From assembly GCA_946402475.1 (NCBI GenBank), contig CAMIWP010000013.1, positions 1-12,032 on the forward strand: DNA of 12,032 nt, read 5' to 3'. Below are positions 1 through 6,975 of this stretch, piece by piece. Each line of letters starts with the position of its first letter. Positions within the stretch are counted from its first letter, which is position 1. The stretch is from an uncultured Selenomonadaceae bacterium (GTDB lineage: Bacteria; Bacillota_C; Negativicutes; Selenomonadales; Selenomonadaceae). The translations under genes were made by a program, and so were the position numbers. The notes under the pieces are model-generated. The model saw only the letters and a list, made by a program, of their open reading frames with translations. It was not told the origin of the DNA and ran no database searches.

Positions 1-73
1 CGGTTTGTCTCCTTGGGAGGGACACGCAATCTACGCCAATCTGGACGACCTCATTGAATCAGCGTTTCCTTAA
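1..73 (+). CDS. C-terminal end of an unidentified protein (partial)
   Basis: The frame beginning at base 2 is open from the window edge and ends at TAA 71-73. It encodes a 23-residue tail, GLSPWEGHAIYANLDDLIES followed by AFP. The mix of acidic and hydrophobic residues looks like a genuine protein end, and there is no stop between the edge and the TAA. It would overlap the 3' end of the convergent ATPase gene by 23 bases, which is unusual but tolerated for tail-to-tail genes. No family is recognised. The alternative is that this is non-coding trailer sequence: 23 open codons alone are weak evidence. Confidence 0.35.
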   Translation, partial: GLSPWEGHAIYANLDDLIESAFP

Positions 74-1253
74 GAAATTCCGCGACGCTCAATATGGGAA
101 TGCCTCCCCTGTTCGTCGTCTCCCTCGCCCCCGGAGTGAGGACGTATTTGGGATACTGATCTCCGATCTGTTGCAGGGGAGAGAGCAGCTTTTCCGGGGA
201 GTCCCCCACCTGAAGGTAGACGGGATCCCCCTTCACGGCCAGAAAGCTGATCTCCTTCGTCCCCACCCGGCCCCCATAGACCCGATAACCCCGGCGGCGA
301 AGCTCCAGGTACACGAGATTCTCCATCATGCCGATCGTGGGCTCCCTTGCCCCCAAAAGGAGCTCCGGGAATCCCGGATCCACGGAGTAGACCTTCTCCG
401 TGGACTTGAGCACCCGACGGCTGCGCACATCACAACGGGGAACCCGATAGATGAGATAACTCTCCTCCAAGGCCCGAAGATAGTCGCTGACCGTATGGAC
501 GCTGAGGCTCTTCACGTTTCCCCTCTCCTTCATGGCCGCCACAATCCGCGCCGGGGACAGGGCCTCCCCCAGATGATCGTACAAAAAGCAAAGGATGGAT
601 CTGAGAAACTTCATGTCCCGGAACTGCCAGCGAGCCATCACATCCCAGAGAAGAAGGGAAGAAAGGCATCCCTCCAGATATTCCCGCCGAAGCCTGGCAT
701 TTCCCTCCCCAAAGAGACAAAGGGCGCCCGGCAGACCGCTCTGGTGGATGTACTCCTCGAACAGGGCGATCTCGTCCTCCTCCGGCTCCTTCCTCCTCTC
801 TCGGCAATAATCCCGGAAAGACAGGGGAAGGACGTGCATCTCCCCGAAGCCCCCCGAAAGCACCGTTGCCAATTCCCGATCCACCAGCCCCGCATGGGAT
901 GTGGCGATGTAAATGTCCAATCGACGGTTGAGGTACAGGCTCCCCACGATTTGCTCGAACTCCGTCGCCCCGGGCAACTCATCCAAAAAAAGATAAATCT
1001 TCCTTCCCTGCCCCAGGCACTCCTCCAGATAGGCGTGGAGGGCGTCATAGTCCAGGCTTTCCTCGTAGCGGAGTTCATCGAAGTCAATGGTGATCACATG
1101 CTCCGGGGGAACCCCCTCCCCGTGAAGTTCCTCGGCAAACATGGCCAGCAGCGCAGATTTCCCGCTGCGCCGCATCCCCGTGATGAGCTTGATCCCCGTC
1201 CTGCGGCTGAGTTCCCGGAGCCGATCCCTGTCCTCCCTGCGTTCCAAAGACAT
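51..1253 (-). CDS. AAA-type ATPase with DUF4143-like C-terminal domain
   Basis: A 400-residue protein. Residues 20-35 hold a Walker A P-loop (GMRRSGKS, 26-33), residues 86-92 a Walker B strand (IYLFLDE), and residues 114-123 a sensor-like IYIATSHAGL. This is the N-terminal ATPase of the widespread 'ATP-binding protein, AAA_14 plus DUF4143' family. The C-terminal part (about 220-400) has the winged-helix and restriction-endonuclease-like region typical of DUF4143, including ENLVYLELRRRGYRVYGG and a KEISF...VYLQV segment. Family members usually read EIDF at that point, so the nuclease-like acidic residue appears replaced by serine. Cellular role is unknown for the family; no toxin or partner gene is adjacent. 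The start at 1253 has AAGGAGCAAGGGGAGG directly upstream on the minus strand. It is transcribed away from the PHP phosphatase. Family call is firm, function is not. Confidence 0.88.
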   Translation of the reverse strand: MSLERREDRDRLRELSRRTGIKLITGMRRSGKSALLAMFAEELHGEGVPPEHVITIDFDELRYEESLDYDALHAYLEECLGQGRKIYLFLDELPGATEFEQIVGSLYLNRRLDIYIATSHAGLVDRELATVLSGGFGEMHVLPLSFRDYCRERRKEPEEDEIALFEEYIHQSGLPGALCLFGEGNARLRREYLEGCLSSLLLWDVMARWQFRDMKFLRSILCFLYDHLGEALSPARIVAAMKERGNVKSLSVHTVSDYLRALEESYLIYRVPRCDVRSRRVLKSTEKVYSVDPGFPELLLGAREPTIGMMENLVYLELRRRGYRVYGGRVGTKEISFLAVKGDPVYLQVGDSPEKLLSPLQQIGDQYPKYVLTPGARETTNRGGIPILSVAEFLKETLIQ

Positions 1254-1289
1254 CCTCCCCTTGCTCCTTGAAAATTCTCAATCTCTAAA

Positions 1290-1318
1290 ACTGTACCACA
1301 TCGATTAAATCCATGCAA
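1290..1318 (-). promoter_or_regulatory. Possible weak promoter for the ATPase gene
   Basis: On the minus strand TTGCAT (1318-1313) is followed after 17 bases by TACAGT (1295-1290), a loose match to a vegetative promoter, placed about 40 bases before the ATPase start. The surrounding 1254-1426 sequence is A+T-rich and holds no gene. The match is weak and could be chance in this composition. Confidence 0.3.
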
Positions 1319-1426
1319 TATGCTGCACAATTCTTTTTTGATATAAAAAATAAGGCAGTATGATAGAGTGAAATTCGCATTCTTTTCCCCCTTCTGCGGG
1401 AAATTAAAAGGTCAAAAAGTCAGAGG

Positions 1427-1454
1427 TTGACACCTGCGTCATTTTTGCTATGAT
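1427..1454 (+). promoter_or_regulatory. Vegetative promoter of the PHP phosphatase gene
   Basis: TTGACA (1427-1432) and TATGAT (1449-1454) are separated by 16 bases, close to the sigma-A/sigma-70 consensus. Transcription would begin near 1460, which rules out the in-frame TTG at 1455 as the translation start and supports the ATG at 1485. Confidence 0.75.
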
Positions 1455-1468
1455 TTGAGTCAGAGAAA

Positions 1469-1476
1469 AGAGGGGG
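1469..1476 (+). promoter_or_regulatory. Ribosome binding site that fixes the start of the PHP gene
   Basis: AGAGGGGG lies 8 bases before ATG 1485. It falls inside the longer TTG-initiated reading frame, so it argues for the shorter protein. Confidence 0.6.
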
Positions 1477-1484
1477 ATTGGAAC

Positions 1485-2213
1485 ATGAAAGACCTGCTTG
1501 ACGTACACGTACACACCATTGCCAGCATCCACGCCTACAGCACCATCCGGGAGTCCATCGCGGCGGCGAAGGAACGGGGGCTGGCGCTGGTGGGGATCTC
1601 CGACCACGGCCCTGCCCTGCCCGGCGGCACCCAGGAGATGTATTTCCGCAATTTCAAAGTGATCCGGAACAAAGACTTCGGCATCGGGGTTCTCATGGGA
1701 GCCGAGCTGAACATCACGGACTTCGGCGGCAGCACGGATCTCAGGGAGGACACCATGAGGAGGTTGGACTATGCCATTGCCAGCCTCCATGACCTCTGCA
1801 TCCATCCCGGCACCGCCGAGGAAAACACCCGGGCCCTCATCGGGGCCATGAAAAATCCCCACGTCAACATCATCGGCCACCCGGACAACCCCCAGTACCC
1901 GGTGGATTTTGACGCCCTTGCAAAGGCCGCCAAAGAGCATCACGTACTGCTGGAGGTCAACAACAGTTCCTACCTGTCCGAGGGCACCAGGAAGGGATCC
2001 GACAAGAAGGCCGCAGAGCTCCTTCAGGCCTGTAGGGAGCAGGGAACTGCGGTCATCATGGGAAGCGATGCCCACATCGACTTGGATGTAGGAAACCACG
2101 CCGCCTCCCGGAACATCCTCGAACAGGCCGGATTCCCGGAGGAACTCATCATCAACCGGGACGTGAACGCGTTCCTCGCCTTCCTCAAGGAACGCAGGGA
2201 AATGCGCGGATAG
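1485..2213 (+). CDS. PHP-domain phosphatase, YcdX-like
   Basis: A 242-residue metal-dependent phosphoesterase of the PHP superfamily, closest in motif layout to E. coli YcdX and the histidinol-phosphatase-like group. The expected metal ligands are visible in order: H8, H10 and H16 in DVHVHTIASIHAYST; H41 in SDHGP; E74 in GAELNI; H102 in ASLHD; H132 in IIGHPDNPQY; D195 and H197 in GSDAH. YcdX-type enzymes bind a trinuclear zinc centre and hydrolyse small phosphate esters; the natural substrate here is unknown. Length matches YcdX. The gene stands alone between its own promoter and terminator, so no pathway partner is indicated, and no other histidine-biosynthesis gene is nearby. The first metal-binding strand begins right after the ATG, as in other members, which also supports this start over TTG 1455. 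Confidence 0.9.
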   Translation: MKDLLDVHVHTIASIHAYSTIRESIAAAKERGLALVGISDHGPALPGGTQEMYFRNFKVIRNKDFGIGVLMGAELNITDFGGSTDLREDTMRRLDYAIASLHDLCIHPGTAEENTRALIGAMKNPHVNIIGHPDNPQYPVDFDALAKAAKEHHVLLEVNNSSYLSEGTRKGSDKKAAELLQACREQGTAVIMGSDAHIDLDVGNHAASRNILEQAGFPEELIINRDVNAFLAFLKERREMRG

Positions 2214-2220
2214 CAAGCAG

Positions 2221-2252
2221 CCGCCCTTCAAAAGAGGGCGGTCTTATTTTTT
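2221..2252 (+). terminator. Rho-independent terminator after the PHP gene
   Basis: CCGCCCT (2221-2227) pairs with AGGGCGG (2235-2241) around a short A-rich loop and is followed by TCTTATTTTTT. It begins 8 bases after the PHP stop codon. Confidence 0.85.
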
Positions 2253-2254
2253 CT

Positions 2255-2283
2255 TTGACATTCCACGCCTCCTAAGATAAACT
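2255..2283 (+). promoter_or_regulatory. Promoter of the acyl-CoA synthetase operon
   Basis: A perfect TTGACA (2255-2260), a 17-base spacer and TAAACT (2278-2283). The -35 box starts almost at the end of the previous terminator's T-tract, so the two units are packed together but separately transcribed. The leader before the ATG at 2330 is about 40 bases. Confidence 0.75.
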
Positions 2284-2329
2284 GAAAGGAACTGTTGTTG
2301 AATGGGATTCGGAAGGAAGGATACGCAAG

Positions 2330-3832
2330 ATGTTTGTCCATGAACTGACCCGCAAGGGACGCCCCGGCGATGTCGCCATCGTGGATCATGGGCGTCGCTT
2401 CACCTACAACGAAGTCGCCGCCAAGATCAAGATCTGCCGAAACCGCCTCTACAAAGCGGGAGTTCGCGTGGGAGATCGCGTGGGTCTTTTCTCTCGGAAC
2501 AGCGCCGAATTCATCTTCGCCTATCTGGGCATCGCAGCCTTGGGAGCCATCGCGGTTCCCATCAACTTCCAGCTCAGGAGCCGGGAAATCGCCTACATCA
2601 TCAAGGATGCGGGGATCCAGCACATCCTGACCTACGAGCCCCTGCACCTGAGGGAGTCCCTGGCCTCCCTGGGGTGCGATACGAAGATCGTCCAGCACGA
2701 CATCCTGCCCTTCATGGAGGCGGATCCCTCCCTTCCCCCTGCCCCGGATCTTCCCAGGGATTTCGAAGAAACCAGTCCCGCCGTCATCATCTATACCTCC
2801 GGCACCACGGGCCTCCCCAAGGGAGCGGTGCTCTCCCATCGCAATCTGGTGAGCAATGCGGAGCAGATGATCTGGATGGGCTGCAAAAGGGAACACGTGG
2901 TTCTCTGCGTCCTTCCCATGTACCATTGCTACGGCTGGAGCTGCTCCGTTCTCTACCCTCTGTTCTGCGGGGCCTCCGTGGTCACCCTCAGCGCCTTCAC
3001 GCCAAAGGAGACCATCGAAACCATCCGCTCGGAAAAGGTCACGGACATCTGCCTTGTCCCCTCCATTTGCAGCCTTCTCACGAAGCTGGCAAAGCCGGAG
3101 GACATGAAGTCCCTGCGCCTTGTGGTCAGCGCGGGAACGGCGCTTCCCCTCAAGATCGAAAGGGATTTCATCGCGAAATTCAACATTCCCATCAATGAGG
3201 GCTACGGTCTTTCCGAGGCCAGCCCCCTGGTCACCATCAACCCCATCGGCAAGGAGAAAGTGGGCTCCATCGGCCGGCTGCTTCCCGGTATCCAATGGCG
3301 GCTCGTGGACGGGGAAGGAAACAACGTACATCAAGGAGAGGCCGGGGAGCTCATCATCAAGGGGCCCAATGTCATGCTGGGCTACTGGAACCTTCCCGAC
3401 GCCACGGAGGAAGCCCTGCGGGGGGGATGGCTCCACACGGGGGACGTGGCGCGGGCAGACGAGGATGGCTACATCTTCATCGTGGATCGCCTCAAGGACA
3501 TGATCATCAGCATGGGAGAGAACATCTACCCCAGGGAAGTGGAGGAGCTCATCTACCACTATCCCGGCATCTACGAGGCCGCCGTGGTGGGTGTGGAGGA
3601 CAAGCTCCGGGGACAGGCGGGAGTCTGCTTCTACGCCCTGCAGGAGGGCGTCACGGACTTCAATGTCAAGGGGCTCAAAAAATTCCTGCAGGAAAACCTG
3701 GCCCTCTACAAGATCCCCAGGGAATTCTACAAGATGGAGGAACTTCCCCGCACGTCCACGGGAAAGATCGCCAAACGCATCCTCGCCGAGAACTACAACA
3801 GGAACAAAGCAGCCAAGAAGGCAAAAAAATAG
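2330..3832 (+). CDS. AMP-forming acyl-CoA synthetase (fatty-acid CoA ligase-like)
   Basis: A 500-residue member of the ANL adenylate-forming superfamily. These enzymes activate a carboxylate with ATP to an acyl-AMP, then transfer it to CoA or another thiol. Visible motifs: the phosphate-binding loop YTSGTTGLPKG (155-165), GYGLSEASP (291-299), HTGD (369-372) with a following DEDGYIFIVDRLKD hinge region, and the C-terminal RTSTGKI with catalytic K479. All core residues are present, so it should be active. Length fits medium/long-chain fatty acyl-CoA or o-succinylbenzoate-type ligases; the exact acid cannot be read from sequence. No signal peptide, so cytosolic or membrane-associated. The tail NKAAKKAKK is strongly basic. 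AAGGAAGG lies 9 bases before the ATG. First gene of an operon with two exported cell-wall enzymes 12 bases downstream. Confidence 0.9.
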   Translation: MFVHELTRKGRPGDVAIVDHGRRFTYNEVAAKIKICRNRLYKAGVRVGDRVGLFSRNSAEFIFAYLGIAALGAIAVPINFQLRSREIAYIIKDAGIQHILTYEPLHLRESLASLGCDTKIVQHDILPFMEADPSLPPAPDLPRDFEETSPAVIIYTSGTTGLPKGAVLSHRNLVSNAEQMIWMGCKREHVVLCVLPMYHCYGWSCSVLYPLFCGASVVTLSAFTPKETIETIRSEKVTDICLVPSICSLLTKLAKPEDMKSLRLVVSAGTALPLKIERDFIAKFNIPINEGYGLSEASPLVTINPIGKEKVGSIGRLLPGIQWRLVDGEGNNVHQGEAGELIIKGPNVMLGYWNLPDATEEALRGGWLHTGDVARADEDGYIFIVDRLKDMIISMGENIYPREVEELIYHYPGIYEAAVVGVEDKLRGQAGVCFYALQEGVTDFNVKGLKKFLQENLALYKIPREFYKMEELPRTSTGKIAKRILAENYNRNKAAKKAKK

Positions 3833-3844
3833 GAGGTTTTCACT

Positions 3845-4654
3845 GTGAAGAAATTTTTAGCAAAATTGCTATGCGGGGCCCTTTTGGCGTCCTGCACCTT
3901 TCTCCCCGCCTGTGCGCAGGCGGCGGCCCCGGCGCAAAGTCCGGCGGCAGTGACCCCGGCCGTTTTTTCCGACGACGCTTCCGACTTCGTCCTGCTTTCG
4001 GATGTGGTGCCCGACATCATTCAGGAGGTGCGCTACTTCTCCACCTACAACTTCGTGGGAGATCGCATCGCCGGCTACGAGGAGCCCTGCACCCTCATGA
4101 CCAGGGAAGCCGCCGAGGCCCTCAAGGCCGTGTCGGATGACGTGATGAAGCAGGGATACCGCCTGAAGGTCTACGATGCCTACCGCCCCCAGATGGCGGT
4201 GGATCACTTCGTGTCCTGGGCGAAAAAACTCAGCGACAAGCGCATGATGTCCTATTTCTATCCCCGGGTGGACAAGACAAGGCTCTTCGCCGACGGCTAC
4301 ATCGACGCGAAGTCCGGCCACAGCCGGGGTTCCACCATCGACCTGACCCTCTTCGACATGAAGAAGGGAAAGGAAGTGGACATGGGGGGGACCTTTGACC
4401 ACTTTGGTCTGGAGAGCCATCCCGACTGGTGCGGGGATCCCGATACGGACACCTACACGGGAAAATTCAAGGACGAGGCCGTTCCCGCCAAGGACAGGAT
4501 CACGGCACGGCAGTTCCACAACCGCATGATCCTGCGCAAGGCCATGCTGAACCACGGCTTCAAGCCTCTCGACACGGAGTGGTGGCACTTCACCCTGAAG
4601 GACGAGCCCTATCCCAACACCTACTTCACCTTCCCGGTTCGCAAGCTCTCTTAA
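3845..4654 (+). CDS. Exported D-Ala-D-Ala dipeptidase, VanX/DdpX family (M15D)
   Basis: A 269-residue zinc dipeptidase of peptidase family M15D, which cleaves D-alanyl-D-alanine. The VanX active-site set is intact: R114 in DAYRP, zinc ligands H159 and D166 in SGHSRGSTIDLTL, and the catalytic E245 with zinc ligand H248 in EWWHF. The start is GTG 3845, 8 bases after AGGAGG (3831-3836), which overlaps the upstream stop codon, so translation is probably coupled. Residues 1-28 form a signal sequence: MKKFLAK, a hydrophobic stretch, then LASC (14-17), a valid lipobox, and further on ACAQA, which could instead serve signal peptidase I. Classical VanX is cytosolic; this copy is exported, so it more likely trims or recycles peptide outside the membrane than gives vancomycin resistance. 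There is no vanH or vanA ligase nearby. Confidence 0.9.
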   Translation: MKKFLAKLLCGALLASCTFLPACAQAAAPAQSPAAVTPAVFSDDASDFVLLSDVVPDIIQEVRYFSTYNFVGDRIAGYEEPCTLMTREAAEALKAVSDDVMKQGYRLKVYDAYRPQMAVDHFVSWAKKLSDKRMMSYFYPRVDKTRLFADGYIDAKSGHSRGSTIDLTLFDMKKGKEVDMGGTFDHFGLESHPDWCGDPDTDTYTGKFKDEAVPAKDRITARQFHNRMILRKAMLNHGFKPLDTEWWHFTLKDEPYPNTYFTFPVRKLS

Positions 4655-4688
4655 TCCTATCCGTTCATCTTAAAGGAGGAATCTCATC

Positions 4689-5399
4689 ATGCGTAAATTG
4701 TTCCTAGCCCTGGTGCTCTCCTTGGGAGTCTTCCTCGCCTTCGGCCACACGGAAGCCATGGCCGGGGCATCCCCCCAGTGGATCCAGAATCTCACCGCCG
4801 CAAAGGACGCGAAACAGCTCTTCATCGTGGCCGGGGTGGGCCATACCACCGCTTGGATCTCCATGCACGAAAAGGACGCCGCAGGGAATTGGCAGGAGAT
4901 CATGACCACGCCGGGCTTCATCGGAAAGGCGGGCCTGGGCAAGACCATGGAGGGGGACAACAAGACCCCCGTGGGCACCTTCCGCTTCAATGCGGCCTTT
5001 GGCGTCGCGCCGAATCCCGGCTGCACCATTCCCTATGTTCAGGTAAACGAGAATCATTACTGGTCGGGAGATACCCGTCCGGGCATGAAGTACAACCAGA
5101 TGGTGGACATCCGCGACCTCCCCGGCCTTGACCGAAAGGCCAGCGAGCATATTGTGGACTACCTTCCCAATTACACCTACGCCATGAACATCAGCTACAA
5201 CGCGGAGGGCACCCCGGGCAAGGGATCCGCCATCTTCCTCCACTGTCTCGACGCTAAGAAGCCCTACAGCGGCGGTTGCGTCGCCATCCCCGAGAACAAG
5301 ATGCGTCTTGTCATGCAGAAATTGAATCCCGAATGCGTCGTGGTCATCGACGCCCTGAGGAACCTTTCCCCGGAGACTGCGGCAGAGTGGAAAATCTAA
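4689..5399 (+). CDS. Exported L,D-transpeptidase-like (YkuD-fold) protein
   Basis: A 236-residue protein with an N-terminal signal peptide (MRKLFLALVLSLGVFLAFG) and a likely signal peptidase I site after AMA (23-25). The C-terminal half carries the YkuD active site: H185 in IFLHC and C197 in YSGGCVAIPE, the family's H...S-x-G-C arrangement with the less common SGGCVAIP form rather than SHGCIRM. The TPVGTFRF segment (93-100) is also typical of YkuD domains. Such enzymes form 3-3 peptidoglycan cross-links or attach proteins to the stem peptide using a cysteine acyl-enzyme. It follows the dipeptidase by 34 bases, with AAAGGAGGA 9 bases before the ATG, and ends just before a large terminator. A hydrolytic or carboxypeptidase role instead of cross-linking is possible. 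Confidence 0.85.
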   Translation: MRKLFLALVLSLGVFLAFGHTEAMAGASPQWIQNLTAAKDAKQLFIVAGVGHTTAWISMHEKDAAGNWQEIMTTPGFIGKAGLGKTMEGDNKTPVGTFRFNAAFGVAPNPGCTIPYVQVNENHYWSGDTRPGMKYNQMVDIRDLPGLDRKASEHIVDYLPNYTYAMNISYNAEGTPGKGSAIFLHCLDAKKPYSGGCVAIPENKMRLVMQKLNPECVVVIDALRNLSPETAAEWKI

Positions 5400-5417
5400 A
5401 TCAGCATTTATTTTATG

Positions 5418-5460
5418 AAACAAACGACAGCTCTTGTTTTACGAGGGCTGTCGTTTGTTT
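5418..5460 (+). terminator. Large terminator hairpin closing the envelope operon
   Basis: AAACAAACGACAGC (5418-5431) pairs perfectly with GCTGTCGTTTGTTT (5447-5460). Inner pairs extend the stem around a TTTTA loop. The 3' arm is itself T-rich, and the following sequence, CAGTAATATTTTTC, is also T-rich. It sits 18 bases after the L,D-transpeptidase stop. Confidence 0.85.
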
Positions 5461-5500
5461 CAGTAATATTTTTCTGTCTCCATCCAACGGTATGGTACAA

Positions 5501-5507
5501 AGGAGGG
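5501..5507 (+). promoter_or_regulatory. Ribosome binding site that fixes the diguanylate cyclase start
   Basis: AGGAGGG, preceded by AA, lies 6 bases before GTG 5514. An in-frame ATG at 5415 lies ahead of the terminator hairpin, has no such site, and would add 33 residues not expected before a receiver domain. Confidence 0.75.
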
Positions 5508-5513
5508 AACCCC

Positions 5514-6785
5514 GTGAACAAGATATTGATCGTGGACGACGACCCCGTGATGCTGCGGATCATAGAGCGCATCCTTTCCAGCCGCTACAGGATCCTGTCC
5601 GCTTCCTCCGGAAAGGAAGCTCTGGAGATCTTCGACCGAGAGATGCCGGACATGGTTCTCTCGGACATCCGCATGCCGGAGATGGACGGCTATGAGCTGC
5701 GGCACCTGCTCCGCGAGAAGAGCGACGTGCCCTTCATCTTCATGACAGCGGACGAAAGCGACGAGAGCGAGCGAAAGGGATTCGATATCGGCGCGGCGGA
5801 CTACATCCGCAAGCCTGCCAACGCGGACATCCTGCTCCGCCGCGTCGGCAATATCATGCAGAACGCGGAGAAGCTCCACGGTCTCAGGAAAGCCGCCTCC
5901 CTGGACGGAATGACACAGCTCCTCAACAAGGAGGCCGCCCTGCGGGACATCGGCGACCTCTGCGGGAAAGTCCCCGGTGTCCTCCTGATGATCGATCTGG
6001 ACAGCTTCAAACTGGTGAACGACATCCATGGCCATGCCATGGGGGATCGGATCCTCATCCGCTTCGCGGAGCTCATCCGAGGCATGATCCGCGCCACGGA
6101 CCTGGCGGGACGGCTGGGAGGAGATGAGTTCATCGCCTACCTGCAGCATGTGACGGACGAGGCTGTGGTTCGGGAAAAGACCGCATACCTCAACGAGGAA
6201 CTCCTGCGCTCGGCCAGGGAGTACATGGGAGAGGACATGGGCATTCCCCTGGGCGCCTCCGTCGGCGCCGTGTTTGTCCCCGGAGGGCCGGGGGATTTCT
6301 CGGAGCTTTGCAGAAAGGCGGACCAAGCCCTCTATGCGGTGAAAAACGGAGGGAAACACGGGGTTTCCTTCCACGGAGCGGCGCCCCGGGCATGGGACGG
6401 GAACGCCCCCTCCCACATGCGACGGATCCTCGGGGAAAGAAACCGGGAGGAGGGCGCCCTACTGGTGGATTTCGACGGGTTCCAAAACATTTACCGCTTC
6501 ATTTCCCGGCTGGGGGAGGATTTTCAAAACCGCACCCAATTCCTTCATTTCACCCTTTCGCAACCCCGGACGGCAGAAGAATTTCGGGACATGCTCCGCC
6601 ATGTGCTCCGGCGCAACGACTGCGTCATGCAGAACGGCGCGTCCCAGTTCTTCGTCCTGCTGACGGGCGCGGGAAGGGAGGAGGGCCGGGGGATAGAGGA
6701 GCGGATCCGAAGAACCTGGGCGGAGATTTCCCCCCATTCCGATTACACCTGCGACATGGAATCCCTGGGAAGCAATCAACGCTGA
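5514..6785 (+). CDS. Response regulator-diguanylate cyclase (REC-GGDEF) with a degenerate GGDEF-like C-terminal domain
   Basis: A 423-residue protein starting at GTG 5514. Residues 2-120 are a receiver domain: acidic D8-D10 (IVDDD), phosphoacceptor D51 (LSDIRMP), T78, and K100 in RKP. Residues about 130-285 form a GGDEF domain that makes cyclic di-GMP from two GTP, with metal-binding DLD (161-163), an intact GGDEF (202-206), and the product-inhibition I-site RATD (193-196) five residues before it. A third region (about 310-405) repeats this plan in altered form: LVDFDGF corresponds to MIDLDSF, RRND (366-369) to the I-site, and, after exactly five residues, GASQF (375-379) replaces GGDEF. It should be catalytically dead but could bind cyclic di-GMP. 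No partner kinase is adjacent. It converges on the HD-GYP/chemoreceptor operon. No clear promoter is seen in 5461-5500. Confidence 0.92.
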   Translation: MNKILIVDDDPVMLRIIERILSSRYRILSASSGKEALEIFDREMPDMVLSDIRMPEMDGYELRHLLREKSDVPFIFMTADESDESERKGFDIGAADYIRKPANADILLRRVGNIMQNAEKLHGLRKAASLDGMTQLLNKEAALRDIGDLCGKVPGVLLMIDLDSFKLVNDIHGHAMGDRILIRFAELIRGMIRATDLAGRLGGDEFIAYLQHVTDEAVVREKTAYLNEELLRSAREYMGEDMGIPLGASVGAVFVPGGPGDFSELCRKADQALYAVKNGGKHGVSFHGAAPRAWDGNAPSHMRRILGERNREEGALLVDFDGFQNIYRFISRLGEDFQNRTQFLHFTLSQPRTAEEFRDMLRHVLRRNDCVMQNGASQFFVLLTGAGREEGRGIEERIRRTWAEISPHSDYTCDMESLGSNQR

Positions 6786-6813
6786 ACAGCATTCCCGAAA
6801 GAACCTGCAACAA

Positions 6814-6851
6814 AAACTCCTGCCCCCGGGATTTGCCTGGGGCAGGAGTTT
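6814..6851. terminator. Bidirectional terminator between convergent units
   Basis: AAACTCCTGCCCC (6814-6826) pairs perfectly with GGGGCAGGAGTTT (6839-6851). On the plus strand the stem ends in TTTCTATT. On the minus strand it is followed by TTTTTG, so it can end both the diguanylate cyclase transcript and the chemoreceptor transcript. The rest of 6786-6975 holds no gene. Confidence 0.85.
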
Positions 6852-6975
6852 CTATTCGGCAGACGAGCAAAAAACGTGGACACGCTGCATTCTCGCCAGC
6901 TGCTCCTCCATCAACGAAGGGATCCATTACTGTAATGTTTTTACTTAAAAATCATGACATAATTTAATTATTGTC

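Noticed and set aside
54..1271. 405-codon plus-strand open frame opposite the ATPase gene
   Set aside because: Its translation is rich in Pro, His and Arg with no domain. The opposite strand has a complete P-loop ATPase with a ribosome site.
1455..1484. Longer start (TTG 1455) for the PHP gene
   Set aside because: It touches the -10 box, upstream of the expected transcription start; ATG 1485 has a well-spaced ribosome site.
2228..3559. 443-codon minus-strand frame opposite the acyl-CoA synthetase
   Set aside because: Shadow of a GC-rich gene: the plus strand carries all ANL-family motifs, a promoter and a ribosome site.
3845..4654. Reading the VanX-type gene as a vancomycin-resistance cluster
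   Set aside because: There is no vanH, vanA/B ligase or vanRS pair nearby, and the protein is exported, unlike VanX of resistance clusters.
5415..5513. Longer start (ATG 5415) for the diguanylate cyclase
   Set aside because: The extension runs through the operon terminator hairpin and is not part of a receiver domain; GTG 5514 has AAAGGAGGG before it.
6925..6937. Short palindrome CATTAC-T-GTAATG followed by five T
   Set aside because: The one-base loop cannot form a normal hairpin, the arms are only six bases, and it lies downstream of both convergent genes, where an operator is unlikely.
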